The notes beneath the pieces were generated by a model that worked only from the letters and a program-made list of their open reading frames with translations, ran no database searches and was not told the DNA's origin. A stretch of 64,000 nt of DNA, from the NCBI GenBank assembly GCA_035765415.1, contig DASTXR010000047.1, positions 1 through 64,000 on the forward strand, given 5' to 3'. The translations under genes and the position numbers were made by a program. Positions 9,283-18,500 of the stretch are shown here, piece after piece. Every line of letters begins with the position of its first letter. The stretch's first letter is position 1. This DNA comes from CADEED01 sp035765415 (GTDB lineage Bacteria > Pseudomonadota > Gammaproteobacteria > Steroidobacterales > Steroidobacteraceae).

Positions 9283-10351
9283 TCAGCGCCTCGTCGGTGT
9301 CGTGGACCAGTGCGCGAATCAAATCGGCGGCGTGCCGATGCCTCAGGAGCGGCGCCCCCTGCCCCGACCACAGTGACATCAGATCGGAGCGATTCGCCGC
9401 GACGGCTGCCGCCTTGAACTGCGCCGTGAGCCACGCATGCACGGGATACGGCGCGAGGATCTTTTCCTTTCCACGCAGCGCGTCGATGAACCCGTTGTGG
9501 ATGCTGCGCGCGAGACGCCCGGTGAATGCACGCGTCAGCGTCGTACGGCGCGCGTCCGCGCTGAACAGCTTCGCGCGATGCAAAGGTGTCGCATTCGATT
9601 CCTCGCAGGCCAGGAACGCGGTGCCTATCTGCGCCGCCGCGGCACCCAGCTTCAGCGCCGCGGCGATCCCGCGCCCATCGGCGATGCCGCCGGCGGCGAT
9701 GACGGGCACTCGGACGGCATCAACCACCTGCGGAATCAGCGACATCGTGCCGGTCAGGCAATCCTCGGGCTCCTGCAGGAAGGACACGCGATGTCCACCC
9801 GCTTCGAATCCCGACGCGACGATCATGTCGACGCCCGCATCGGCGAGCAGTTGCGCCTCGGCCGCCGTCGTCGCGGCGCCCAGCGTGGCAATGCCGGCAC
9901 TGCGACATCGATCGAGCACGTCCGGCGACGGCACCCCGAACACGAAGCTGAAGACCGGCGGCCGCAGCTCGAGCAGCGCCTCGACCTGCTCCTGGTAGTA
10001 AGGCCCGAAGCGCGCGGGCCTTGCCGGCAAAGGCACGCGCAGCTCTTCGAAAAACGGGCGCAGCAGCCCGACCGCCGCGCGCCATTGCTCATCCGTCATT
10101 TGCGGATCGTCGCTGTCGCGCAGCGGAATCCACAGGTTCAGCGCGTAGGTGCGCCGCGTGCGCGCCCTGATTTGCGCGTCGATGGCCCGGATTCCTGCGC
10201 CATCGAGATGATGCACGCCGAAGGATCCCAGTCCGCCGCCTTCGCTCACCGCCACGACGAGATTTACCGCCGACAGCCCGCTGCCGAAAGGTCCCTGCAC
10301 GATGGGAATGTCGAGCTTAAGCCGCCGCGTGACTTCAGTGTCCTTCCACAT
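9266..10351 (-). CDS. Nitronate monooxygenase family protein
   Basis: FMN-dependent NMO/2-nitropropane dioxygenase-like TIM-barrel enzyme, 361 residues. It likely oxidises alkyl nitronates (for example propionate 3-nitronate) to carbonyl compounds and nitrite. The N terminus PIVQGPFGSGLS, the GFEAGGH loop with the presumed catalytic His, and the FMN-phosphate segment IAAGGIADGRGIAAALKLGAAAAQIGT (split over two helices) fit class I NMO. The C terminus runs into the repeat: ...LKWGHS and TGA come from repeat DNA, so the original stop may have been displaced. It is divergent from an HxlR regulator, its probable controller. Physiological substrate unknown. Confidence 0.85.
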   Translation of the reverse strand: MWKDTEVTRRLKLDIPIVQGPFGSGLSAVNLVVAVSEGGGLGSFGVHHLDGAGIRAIDAQIRARTRRTYALNLWIPLRDSDDPQMTDEQWRAAVGLLRPFFEELRVPLPARPARFGPYYQEQVEALLELRPPVFSFVFGVPSPDVLDRCRSAGIATLGAATTAAEAQLLADAGVDMIVASGFEAGGHRVSFLQEPEDCLTGTMSLIPQVVDAVRVPVIAAGGIADGRGIAAALKLGAAAAQIGTAFLACEESNATPLHRAKLFSADARRTTLTRAFTGRLARSIHNGFIDALRGKEKILAPYPVHAWLTAQFKAAAVAANRSDLMSLWSGQGAPLLRHRHAADLIRALVHDTDEALKWGHS

Positions 10352-10391
10352 GGGCGCCAGAGTAAGCTCATGCGCTCCATCTGATAAGTAC

Positions 10392-10405
10392 GCACCTTTC
10401 GGTGC
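10392..10405. promoter_or_regulatory. Inverted repeat upstream of HxlR gene
   Basis: GCACC-TTTC-GGTGC is a perfect 5-bp inverted repeat 8 bp before ATG 10414, adjacent to TAAGTACG. It lies in the divergent gap between the nitronate monooxygenase and HxlR genes and could be an operator or a leader hairpin. Confidence 0.35.
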
Positions 10406-10413
10406 CTGCCACC

Positions 10414-10779
10414 ATGAGCAAAGCGAACCCGTTCAATCCCCACTGCCCTTCGCAGGACATCCTCGCGCTCATCGGCAGCAAGTGGGCCATGTTGCTGATG
10501 TGCATCCTGCGTGAAGGCCCCACCCGGCCCGGCGAGCTCGCGCGCCGCGCCGGCGGCATCTCGCAGAAGATGCTCACGCAGACGCTGCGCGAGCTGGAAC
10601 GTCACGGCATCGTTTCCCGCAACGATTTCGGCACGGTTCCACCGCGCGTTGAATACTCGCTCACGCCGCTCGGACGCTCACTGTCGGCGCTCGTGAAACA
10701 GATCGAGAACTGGGTCGAATCGAACTACCCGCACATGTCGCGCACCGCGCGGTCCTACGACGGAACCGACGCGCGCTGA
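10414..10779 (+). CDS. HxlR-family winged-helix regulator
   Basis: 121 residues, a typical single-domain HxlR/MarR-like regulator: N-terminal NPHCPSQDILALIGSKWAML, winged helix with GELARRAGGISQKMLTQTLRELERHGIVSR, and wing VPPRVEYSLTPLGRSL. The cysteine in HCPSQD sits where several HxlR proteins have a redox- or electrophile-sensing Cys; sensing here is inference. ATG 10414 is preferred over an upstream GTG at 10402, which overlaps the inverted repeat. Likely controls the divergent nitronate monooxygenase gene and itself. Confidence 0.88.
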   Translation: MSKANPFNPHCPSQDILALIGSKWAMLLMCILREGPTRPGELARRAGGISQKMLTQTLRELERHGIVSRNDFGTVPPRVEYSLTPLGRSLSALVKQIENWVESNYPHMSRTARSYDGTDAR

Positions 10780-10781
10780 CA

Positions 10782-11669
10782 TCAGGCGCGGCGCAGGCCT
10801 TCGATACTCCAGGCGATGGGATCGCCATTCGATTCCCGCAACACCGACACCGGCAGCAACTGGCAGGCCGAGCGCAACGGCTCTAACCACTCATCCAGGC
10901 GCGACTCCGTGACGCAGCAGGCGCTCAGCGTCGCCGATACGCAGCGCTCCGGCACCAGGGCTTCCTCGATGGCCAGCCAGATCCTGGCCCTCGTCTCGCG
11001 CGAGCTGCTCAATCGCGAGGGCAGCGTTCTCGCCAGCTCCGTGATCAGCGCATCCTGCGGATGTTTGCCGACGAGCGCCGTCATCTGCGCGTCGAACCCG
11101 GCGGCGTCCCCGGAGCAGAAAGCCGCGCACATCGCCGGCGCCAGGAACTGGTCGATGACATTCAGGCGGCAACGCGTCGAGGCGACGATCGCGCTGTCGG
11201 CGTGATGCGCCAGGAACGACAGCTTCGCGCCCGGCGCGAGAACGCGCGCGATTTCGCGCGCCGTCGCGTCGGTCTGACTGTATTCGTATCCGAACTGACT
11301 CACCGCCGCGCCGAAGCGATGTGCGGGAAATGGCAGGGACTCCATCGCCGTATCCGGCAAGACGGCGAGATGCGGATGCCGCGCCGGCGGAACCTTGGCC
11401 GAATCGACACCGGTGACCTGCAGATCGGATCTCGCCGCCACCAGCAGGCGCCCGACGATGCCGGCGCCACAACCCAGATCGAGCACGCGTGTTCCCGCGG
11501 CTAGCGAGCGCCCGACGGCCGACCAATGACTCTTGAGCGCTTGCCACACCGGCGGCGCCCCGAGGGCGCACGCGGATTGCGCGGGATCTGCCCAGAACGC
11601 CGTCCACGCCTCCGCGGCGTGCGCGTGGGCGTCCGGCGTGGGGTTCATGATCTGTGGAACGGAGTTCAT
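10782..11669 (-). CDS. Class I SAM-dependent methyltransferase
   Basis: About 295 residues. A methyltransferase domain has motif I VLDLGCGAGIVGRLL and the acidic strand end TGVDSAKV. The post-motif region (MESLPFPAHRFGAAVSQFGY) resembles UbiE/MenG-like Methyltransf_11 proteins. The C-terminal half is not recognised. Start is uncertain: ATG 11669 and ATG 11648 are both possible and neither has a good ribosome site. It stands alone, convergent with hxlR with only 2 bp between stops. Substrate unknown. Confidence 0.7.
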   Translation of the reverse strand: MNSVPQIMNPTPDAHAHAAEAWTAFWADPAQSACALGAPPVWQALKSHWSAVGRSLAAGTRVLDLGCGAGIVGRLLVAARSDLQVTGVDSAKVPPARHPHLAVLPDTAMESLPFPAHRFGAAVSQFGYEYSQTDATAREIARVLAPGAKLSFLAHHADSAIVASTRCRLNVIDQFLAPAMCAAFCSGDAAGFDAQMTALVGKHPQDALITELARTLPSRLSSSRETRARIWLAIEEALVPERCVSATLSACCVTESRLDEWLEPLRSACQLLPVSVLRESNGDPIAWSIEGLRRA

Positions 11670-11810
11670 CGCATTCACACAGACGCGGTGCCGCGCCAAA
11701 AGCGGACGGCTCCCTGCCCCTCCAGTGGTTAGTTCCTGGAGTCATTCTGCGCGTGGGGTATTCAGGAAGCGCGTCGGCCCGGCTCGGTCGGGCGTCCGCA
11801 ACCGTCGATT

Positions 11811-11836
11811 CGTCGCTTTCATGCGATGAAACGACG
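11811..11836 (-). terminator. Stem-loop downstream of scoB
   Basis: CGTCG-c-TTTCAT-gcg-ATGAAA-CGACG forms an 11-bp interrupted stem with a 3-nt loop, 21 bp past the scoB stop. There is no T-run, so it may be a 3' stabilising structure or a weak terminator of the hpd-maiA-scoAB operon. Confidence 0.4.
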
Positions 11837-11857
11837 CAGCGCAGCAGGGCCCGTGCG

Positions 11858-12493
11858 TCAGCCGTCGAACTTCGCCGACGTTTTGGCGCGCACCTGGTCA
11901 GCCGTGACGCCAGGCGCGAGCTCGATGAGGCGGAATGGGGATTTGCGATCCGGCCGCTCGAACACCGCCAGATCGGTGATGAGCATGTCCACGCAGTTCG
12001 CACCGGTGAGCGGCAGATCGCAGCGCGGCTTGAACTTGGCCGCGCCATCCTTCGAGTTGTGCTCCATGACCACCACCACGCGGCGCACGCCGGCCACCAG
12101 GTCCATGGCGCCGCCCATGCCCTTCACCATCTTGCCGGGCACCATCCAGTTGGCGAGGTCGCCGTTCTCGGCCACTTCGAGCGCGCCCAGCACCGAGAGG
12201 TTGATGTGGCCGCCCCGGATCATGCCGAAGCTGTCCGCCGATGAAAAAAACGACGAGGTGGCGAGCTCGGTGATGGTCTGCTTGCCGGCGTTGATGAGGT
12301 CGGGATCTTCCTCGCCCTCGTACGGAAACGGCCCCATGCCCAGCATGCCGTTCTCCGACTGCAGCACCACGTCCATGCCGGCGGGGATGTAGTTAGCCAC
12401 CAGCGTCGGGATGCCGATGCCGAGGTTGACGTAGTAGCCATCGCGCAATTCGCGCGCGGCGCGCTTCGCCAGGTCTTCACGCGCCCAGGGCAT
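11858..12493 (-). CDS. scoB: 3-oxoacid CoA-transferase subunit B
   Basis: Beta subunit (211 residues) of succinyl-CoA:acetoacetate CoA-transferase. The family GIGIPTLVANY segment is present and the catalytic glutamate is Glu47 in QSENGMLGMG. ATG 12493 overlaps the scoA stop by one base (TGATG). The frame is open much further upstream inside scoA, but homology begins at MPWARE. With scoA it activates acetoacetate, the end product of the tyrosine route encoded just upstream, to acetoacetyl-CoA for thiolysis. Confidence 0.92.
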   Translation of the reverse strand: MPWAREDLAKRAARELRDGYYVNLGIGIPTLVANYIPAGMDVVLQSENGMLGMGPFPYEGEEDPDLINAGKQTITELATSSFFSSADSFGMIRGGHINLSVLGALEVAENGDLANWMVPGKMVKGMGGAMDLVAGVRRVVVVMEHNSKDGAAKFKPRCDLPLTGANCVDMLITDLAVFERPDRKSPFRLIELAPGVTADQVRAKTSAKFDG

Positions 12494-13218
12494 CAGCCGG
12501 CTCCTCGTTTGCGAACGGTGCGCTGCTCGATGCGCTTCTGATAGCCGCGCCCGCGGATGATCCGCTGCACGAAGATGCCGGGCGTATGGATCTGGTCGGG
12601 GTCGAGCGTACCCGGTTCGACCAGCTCTTCCACCTCGGCCACCGTCGTCCTTCCGGCAGTCGCCATCATCGGATTGAAATTGCGCGCGGTCTTGCGATAG
12701 ACGAGGTTGCCTTCGGTGTCGCCCTTCCACGCCTTCACGAGCGCGAGATCCGCGGTGAGCCCCGTCTCCAGCACGAACAGCTCGCCGTTGACCTCGCGCT
12801 GTTCCTTGCCTTCGGCCACGACCGTGCCGGCGCCGGTACGCGTGTAGAAACCATAGATGCCGGCGCCGCCGGCGCGAATGCGTTCGGCCAGCGTGCCCTG
12901 CGGGTTGAATTCGAGCTCGAGTTCCTTCGCCAGGTACTGGCGTTCGAATTCCCGGTTCTCCCCCACGTATGACGACACCATCTTGCGGATCTGCCGGGTT
13001 TCGAGCAGCAACCCGAGGCCAAAGCCATCGACGCCCGCGTTGTTGGAGATGACGGTGAGGTTGCGCGCGCCCGAGTCGCGCAGCGCGCCGATGAGATTTT
13101 CCGGGATGCCGCACAGGCCAAAGCCGCCCGACATGACCGTCATGCCGTCGCGCGTCAACCCTTCGAGCGCCGACGCGGCGTCGGCCCATACTTTTTTTCC
13201 GGCCTTGTTAGACGACAT
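12493..13218 (-). CDS. scoA: 3-oxoacid CoA-transferase subunit A
   Basis: Alpha subunit, 241 residues from ATG 13218. Hallmarks are MSGGFGLCGIPENLIGAL near the N terminus, ISNNAGVDGFGLGLLL, and the acidic GLTADLALVKAWKGD strand. It begins 5 bp after the maiA stop and overlaps scoB by one base, so hpd-maiA-scoA-scoB is a single translationally coupled unit. The placement supports acetoacetate from homogentisate cleavage as the physiological substrate. The upstream open frame has no homology. Confidence 0.92.
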   Translation of the reverse strand: MSSNKAGKKVWADAASALEGLTRDGMTVMSGGFGLCGIPENLIGALRDSGARNLTVISNNAGVDGFGLGLLLETRQIRKMVSSYVGENREFERQYLAKELELEFNPQGTLAERIRAGGAGIYGFYTRTGAGTVVAEGKEQREVNGELFVLETGLTADLALVKAWKGDTEGNLVYRKTARNFNPMMATAGRTTVAEVEELVEPGTLDPDQIHTPGIFVQRIIRGRGYQKRIEQRTVRKRGAG

Positions 13219-13223
13219 CTGGG

Positions 13224-13874
13224 CTAACTGGCATCTGGCTGCTTCGAGGGATGGGCGTGCTGAAACGCCGAGAGCGCCGCGCAGTTTTCCGCGATCAGCG
13301 CCAGGCGCGGATAACGCGTGACCTCGATGCCGAAACGCGAGGCGGCGAACAGCTGCGGCACCAGGCAGCAGTCCGCCATGGTCGGCGTATCGCCATGACA
13401 GAACTTGCCGCTCAGGTGATCGCGCTCCAGGTGCGCGTTGAACGCGCCGAGCCCGCGCACGATCCATTCGCGCAGCCAGGTGGTGATCGCCGCATCGTCG
13501 ACATGCAGCTTTTCCTTGAGGTATTGCGTGGTGCTGGTGTTCTGCAGCGGCTGCACATCGCAGGCGATGATCTGCGACAACATGCGGACGCGCGCGCGAT
13601 CGACCGGGTCACGCGGGATCAGCCGGTGATCCGGAAAAGTCTCGTCGAGATATTCGATGATCGCCAGCGACTGCGTGAAACGCTGGCCGTCGTGCACCAG
13701 CGTGGGAACGCGGCTCTGCGGGTTCACATCGCGATAGGCGACCGACCACTGTTCGCCGCCATCGCGCACCAGGTTCACGCCATGGGTGATGTACGGCAGG
13801 GACTTGAGATTGAGCGCGATGCGAACGCGATAGGACGCGGAGCTGCGCCAGTAGCTGTAAAGCTCGAGATTCAA
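13224..13874 (-). CDS. maiA: Maleylacetoacetate isomerase
   Basis: Zeta-class glutathione transferase, 216 residues, isomerising maleylacetoacetate to fumarylacetoacetate with glutathione. The diagnostic SSASYRVRIAL motif (residues about 11-21) carries the catalytic serines. VPTLVHDG and the TQSLAIIEYLDE glutathione-site motif follow. The C-terminal helical domain includes PTMADCCLVPQLFAA. ATG 13874 overlaps the hpd stop by 4 bases. Its substrate requires homogentisate 1,2-dioxygenase, which is not in the window. Confidence 0.93.
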   Translation of the reverse strand: MNLELYSYWRSSASYRVRIALNLKSLPYITHGVNLVRDGGEQWSVAYRDVNPQSRVPTLVHDGQRFTQSLAIIEYLDETFPDHRLIPRDPVDRARVRMLSQIIACDVQPLQNTSTTQYLKEKLHVDDAAITTWLREWIVRGLGAFNAHLERDHLSGKFCHGDTPTMADCCLVPQLFAASRFGIEVTRYPRLALIAENCAALSAFQHAHPSKQPDAS

Positions 13875-14917
13875 ATGACACCCCGGCGGATCTGATCGAG
13901 TTCGATGGACTCGAACAATGCCTTGAAATTGCCTTCGCCGAAACCCTGGTTTCCCTTGCGCTGGATGATTTCGAAGAAGATGGGGCCGATGACGTTCGCG
14001 GTGAAGATCTGCAGCAGCACGCCTTCGTCGGTGGCGCCGTTGCCGTCGATGAGTATGCGGCGCTTGCGCAACTCCTCGATGTTCTCCTGGTGGCCGGCGA
14101 CGCGGGCGGCGATGCCCTGGTAGTAAGTTTCAGGCGTGTCCTGGAATGCGACTCCGCGGCCACGCAATACGTCGACCGTGCGGTAGATGTCTTCGGTGGC
14201 GAGCGCGATGTGCTGGATTCCCTCACCCCGGTATTCGCGCAGGTATTCCTCGATCTGCGACTTGTCGTCCTGCGACTCGTTGATGGGGATGCGGATCTTG
14301 CCGCAAGGGCTGGTCAGGGCGCGCGAAAACAGGCCGGTTTTCTTGCCCTCGATGTCGAAATAGCGAATCTCGCGGAAGTTGAACATGGTCTCGTAGAAGC
14401 CCGTCCACTTGTCCATGTGGCCGCGGTGCACGTTGTGCGTGAGGTGGTCGATGTGCAGCAGCCCCGCGGGCTCGAGCGGCTGCGGCGCGACCGGGCGGAA
14501 GTCCACGTCGTAGATGGAGCGGTCGCCGTAGCGGTCCACGAAATAGATGAGCGAACCGCCGATGCCGACGATGGCGGGAATGTTCAGCTCCATGGGCCCG
14601 ACGCTGCCGCGATGCGGCTCGGCGCCCAGGGATATGGCGCGCTCGAACGCGGCGGCGGCGTCGTTCACGCGAAATGCCATGGCGCAGACCGACGGGCCAT
14701 GCAACTTCGCGAACTGCTGGCCGAACGAATTCGGCTCCGCGTTGATGACGAAGTTGATGTCGCCCTGCGAATGCAGGGTGACGTTCTTGGAACGATGCCG
14801 GGCGACCACGGGGAACCCCAGGCGCTCGAACAGGCTGCGCAGCAACTGGGGATCGGGGGCGGCGTACTCGACGAACTCGAATCCGTCGGTCCCCATCGGG
14901 TTAACAGAGTCAGCCAT
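13871..14917 (-). CDS. hpd: 4-Hydroxyphenylpyruvate dioxygenase
   Basis: Fe(II) extradiol-like enzyme, 348 residues, converting 4-hydroxyphenylpyruvate to homogentisate. Two VOC domains are present. The facial-triad ligands are visible: His158 in HIDHLTHNV, His236 in IQHIALATED and Glu316 in FFEIIQRKG. ATG 14917 has a strong GGAGG site 6 bp upstream. The open frame to 14995 is ignored because it crosses the promoter region. First gene of the tyrosine operon, divergent from a MarR regulator. Phenylalanine hydroxylase at 30.2 kb would feed this route. Confidence 0.96.
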   Translation of the reverse strand: MADSVNPMGTDGFEFVEYAAPDPQLLRSLFERLGFPVVARHRSKNVTLHSQGDINFVINAEPNSFGQQFAKLHGPSVCAMAFRVNDAAAAFERAISLGAEPHRGSVGPMELNIPAIVGIGGSLIYFVDRYGDRSIYDVDFRPVAPQPLEPAGLLHIDHLTHNVHRGHMDKWTGFYETMFNFREIRYFDIEGKKTGLFSRALTSPCGKIRIPINESQDDKSQIEEYLREYRGEGIQHIALATEDIYRTVDVLRGRGVAFQDTPETYYQGIAARVAGHQENIEELRKRRILIDGNGATDEGVLLQIFTANVIGPIFFEIIQRKGNQGFGEGNFKALFESIELDQIRRGVI

Positions 14918-14932
14918 CACTGGCCTCCGTCG

Positions 14933-14954
14933 TGAAATTGATTTAGTTTCAATT
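14933..14954. promoter_or_regulatory. Candidate MarR operator, hpd/marR divergent region
   Basis: An AT-rich island in otherwise GC-rich DNA holds two nested inverted repeats: TGAAA-N9-TTTCA (14933-14951) and AATTG-N9-CAATT (14936-14954). Spacing and position between divergent hpd and marR fit a MarR dimer site. Confidence 0.5.
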
Positions 14955-14993
14955 GTAACCATTCCGCCGGAATGCGAAAGGCGCAAGCAGCCC

Positions 14994-15458
14994 ATGACGC
15001 GACGCGAGAAGCTCCACCTGGAAGGATTTCTGCCCTACCGGCTGTCGGTGCTGTCCAATACCGTGAGTTCGGCGATTGCGGCGGCGTATTTCGCCAACTT
15101 CGGACTTTCGATACCCGAATGGCGCGTCATGGCGGTGCTGGCCGCCAATCCCGGGCTTTCGGCCGCGGAAGTGACGGCGAGGACCGCCATGGACAAGGTG
15201 GCCGTCAGCCGTGCGGTGGCCGCGCTTCTCGCCGCCGGCCGCCTGCATCGCACCACGACTCCCGCGGACCGCCGGCGCACGCACCTGGCGCTCACCGCGA
15301 CCGGCACGCGCGTGTACGCGCAGGTCGTGCCCATGGCGCTCAGGTACGAGCGCCAGCTGGTGGCGCCGCTGTCGAAGAGCGAGCTCGCGACGCTCGACCG
15401 GATCCTGCGAGTTTTGCTAGGACGCGCCGTCGAGCTCGGCCCCGCCAACCCGCCATGA
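14994..15458 (+). CDS. MarR-family transcriptional regulator
   Basis: 154 residues with a winged-helix core (LSIPEWRVMAVLAANPGLSAAEV, MDKVAVSRAVAALLAAGRL and wing DRRRTHLALTATG). ATG 14994 is chosen because the family N terminus (LEGFLPYRLSVLSNTVS) begins there; the reading frame is open upstream across hpd and is not coding. It is divergent from hpd with a palindromic AT-rich gap and so is probably a local regulator of tyrosine catabolism. The ligand, perhaps 4-hydroxyphenylpyruvate or homogentisate, is inference. Confidence 0.87.
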   Translation: MTRREKLHLEGFLPYRLSVLSNTVSSAIAAAYFANFGLSIPEWRVMAVLAANPGLSAAEVTARTAMDKVAVSRAVAALLAAGRLHRTTTPADRRRTHLALTATGTRVYAQVVPMALRYERQLVAPLSKSELATLDRILRVLLGRAVELGPANPP

Positions 15459-15475
15459 GCCGCCGCACGCGTATG

Positions 15476-15502
15476 TATAATCCCGCGCGCTGATCAGCGC
15501 GC
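15476..15502 (+). promoter_or_regulatory. Promoter -10 and 18-bp palindrome before gdhB
   Basis: TATAAT at 15476-15481 is followed by the perfect 18-bp palindrome GCGCGCTGATCAGCGCGC (15485-15502), where transcription would be expected to start. The gdhB ATG is 30 bp further on. The palindrome could be an operator or a 5' hairpin. No clear -35 box is seen. Confidence 0.5.
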
Positions 15503-15532
15503 CTCTCACCCCTTCCCTTCCAGAGAGTTCTC

Positions 15533-18500
15533 ATGCTCGGCAAGATCCCCGCGACGCGCCTCGCGCTCATCGAGAAGATAGTCACGCACGCCTTGAAAGG
15601 CCTGCCGCGCGCGCGGCACGCGTTGGCCCGGGAATTCCTGGGCGGGTTCTTCCGCGGAGTTGCCGAAGAAGATCTTCGGGCGCATCGTCCCGCGGACCTG
15701 GCGGCCGCGGCCCTCGCCCACCTGGAATTCGGACGCCGGCGCACGGGCGACGAGGCGCGCGTCGACATCGCGCCGCCGCTCAACGTCGACGCGCCCACCG
15801 CCTCGCATCGCGCGCTGCTTCGCGTGGTGACGCCGGACATGCCGTTCCTCGTGGATTCGATCGGCATCGTCTTCAGCCAGATGAACATCGCCGTGCACCT
15901 CATCGTGCACCCGGTGCTGGCCGTGCGCCGCGATGCGCGCGGCACGCTCAAGGCGGTCGGCGTCGACCGCCAGGATGCGAAGCTCGAGTCCTGGCAGATG
16001 ATGGAGATCGACCGGCCGCGCGACGCCGCGGCCGCGCGCGAGCTCGAACAACGCGTTCGCGCCGCGCTCGAAGACGTGCGCCGGGCGGTCACCGATTTTC
16101 GCGCCATGCTCGAACGAATCCGGGCGGTGGCAAACGAGCTCGAACGCGCGCCGCTGCCCGTGCCCCGGTCGCATGCCAGCGAGGCGCGCGCACTGCTGGC
16201 GTGGATGCACGACGGGCACTTCGTGTTCCTGGGCTATCGTCACTACCAGCTCCGGCGCGGGCGCTCGCGCGACGCGCTGGTGCGTGACAGCGCCAGCGGC
16301 CTTGGAATCCTGCGCGAGCCCGCGTCGACGCGCAAAGGTTCGTACGAACCGCCGCCGCCCATCGTGCTCACGGGCCACCTGCGCCAGCAGGCACGCGCGC
16401 CAGAGCTGCTGCTGCTCACCAAGGCCAACACGCCGTCCACCGTGCATCGCGGAAGCTACCTCGACTACGTCGGCGTCAAGACATTCGACGCTTCGGGCCA
16501 GGTGTCCGGCGAGCATCGCTTCCTCGGCCTTTGGACTTCGAGCGCCTATCACAAGCCGCCCGCGGAGATTCCGCTGCTTCGTCGCAAGCTCGAAGCCGTG
16601 ATCGCGCACTTCGGACTGCCCGCGCAAAGCCACGACGCCAAGTCCGTGGTCAACGTCATCGAAACCTTTCCGCGCGACGAGCTCTTCCAGACTCCGCTGT
16701 CCGAGCTGATCGCCAGCGTGCGCGGCATCGTCAATCTCTACGAGCGTCGCCGCGTGCGCCTGTTCGTGCGCCGTGACAGCTTCGAACGCTTCTACTCCTG
16801 CCTCGTGTACGTGCCGCGCGACCGATACAACACCGAAGTGCGCGAACGCATCGAGCGCATCGTGCGCCAGCGTTTCGGCGGCACACACGTCGAAACCCAG
16901 GTGCAGATCTCCGACTCCATGCTGGCGCGTCTGCACATGCTGGTGCGCACGCAGCAGGGTGCGCGCCCCGTCGAGAACATCCAGGCCATCGAAGCCGAAA
17001 TCGCCGTGGCGGCCATGACGTGGGAAGACCGCCTGCAACAGGCGTTGATTTCGCGTGGCGTCGAACGCAGCGCGGTGGAGCTCGCCGCGCGCTACGCGAA
17101 GTCCTTCCCGCCGGCCTATCGCGCGGACGTGGAACCTGCGCAGGCGCTCGACGACATCGCCGATCTGGAGGCGCTGGCCGCCGACCCCACGAAGCCGCAA
17201 ATCAACCTGCGGACGCGCACCAACGGCGACGCATCGGACAAACGCGGCGGCCGCCTGTCGCTGCGCATCCTGCAGCTGAGCGAACCCATCTCCATCTCCG
17301 ACATCCTGCCCATGCTCGAGAATTTCGGGCTGCGCGTGCTCGCCGAACGTCCTTACCAGGTGACCACCGCGGAAAACACCGTGTGGATCCAGGATTTCGA
17401 GCTCGAGGCGCACGATCTTCGGCGCGCGGACATCGCCGCGCTGGAACCGCTGTTCAAGGAAGCGTTCCTCGCCGCCTGGCGCGGCGACATCGAGAATGAC
17501 GGCTTCAATCGCCTGTTGCTGTGCGCCTCGTTGAGCGCGCGCGACATCGTGGTGGTGCGCGCCTACTGCCGTTACCTGCTGCAGACCGGCATCCCGTTCA
17601 GCCAGGCATACATGGAACGCGTGCTGGTGGCGCAGGCGCCCATCACCAGCGCGCTGGTGCGGCTGTTCCAGACCCAGTTCGCGCTGAACAACCGCGCGCG
17701 CGAGAGCGCGGCGGAGCGCACGGCCAAGGGCATCCTGCGCGCGCTCGACAAGGTTGCCAGCCTCGACGAAGACCGCATCCTGCGCAGCTACCTGAACGTG
17801 ATCCGCGCGACGCTGCGCACGAACTACTTTCAAACGATGGACGGCACGGCGAACGGGAAACCGAAGAGCTGGGTTTCGTTCAAGCTCGATCCGCACGCCA
17901 TTCCCGACCTGCCGCTGCCGCGGCCGAAGTTCGAGATCTTCGTCTACAGCCCGCGCGTCGAAGGCGTGCACATGCGCATGGGATACGTGGCGCGCGGCGG
18001 CCTGCGCTGGTCGGACCGCCGCGAGGACTTCCGCACCGAAGTGCTCGGGCTCATGAAGGCGCAACACGTCAAGAACACGGTCATCGTGCCCGTGGGCGCC
18101 AAGGGCGGCTTCTATCCAAAGCGCCTGCCCGCCGGCGGCACGCGCGAAGACATCCAGAAAGAAGTCGTCGCCAGCTACCAGACCTTCATTCGCGGCCTGC
18201 TCGACGTCACCGACAACTTCGTGAACGGCAAGATCGCCGTGCGGCCCGGCATCGTGCGCCGAGACGGCGATGACGCCTATCTCGTGGTGGCCGCCGACAA
18301 GGGCACGGCCACGTTCTCCGACATCGCCAACGCCATCTCCATCGAGTACGGCCACTGGTTAGGCGACGCTTTCGCCTCGGGCGGTTCCGCGGGCTACGAC
18401 CACAAGGGCATGGGCATCACCGCGCGCGGCGCCTGGGAATGCGTCAAGCGGCACTTCCGCGAGCTGGGCGTGGACATCCAGTCGCAGGAGTTCAGTTGCG

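Noticed and set aside
15506..18355. A 949-codon open frame on the minus strand opposite gdhB
   Set aside because: It arises from the high GC third-position bias of gdhB, has no ribosome site and its translation has no recognisable domain, while the plus frame is a textbook NAD-GDH.
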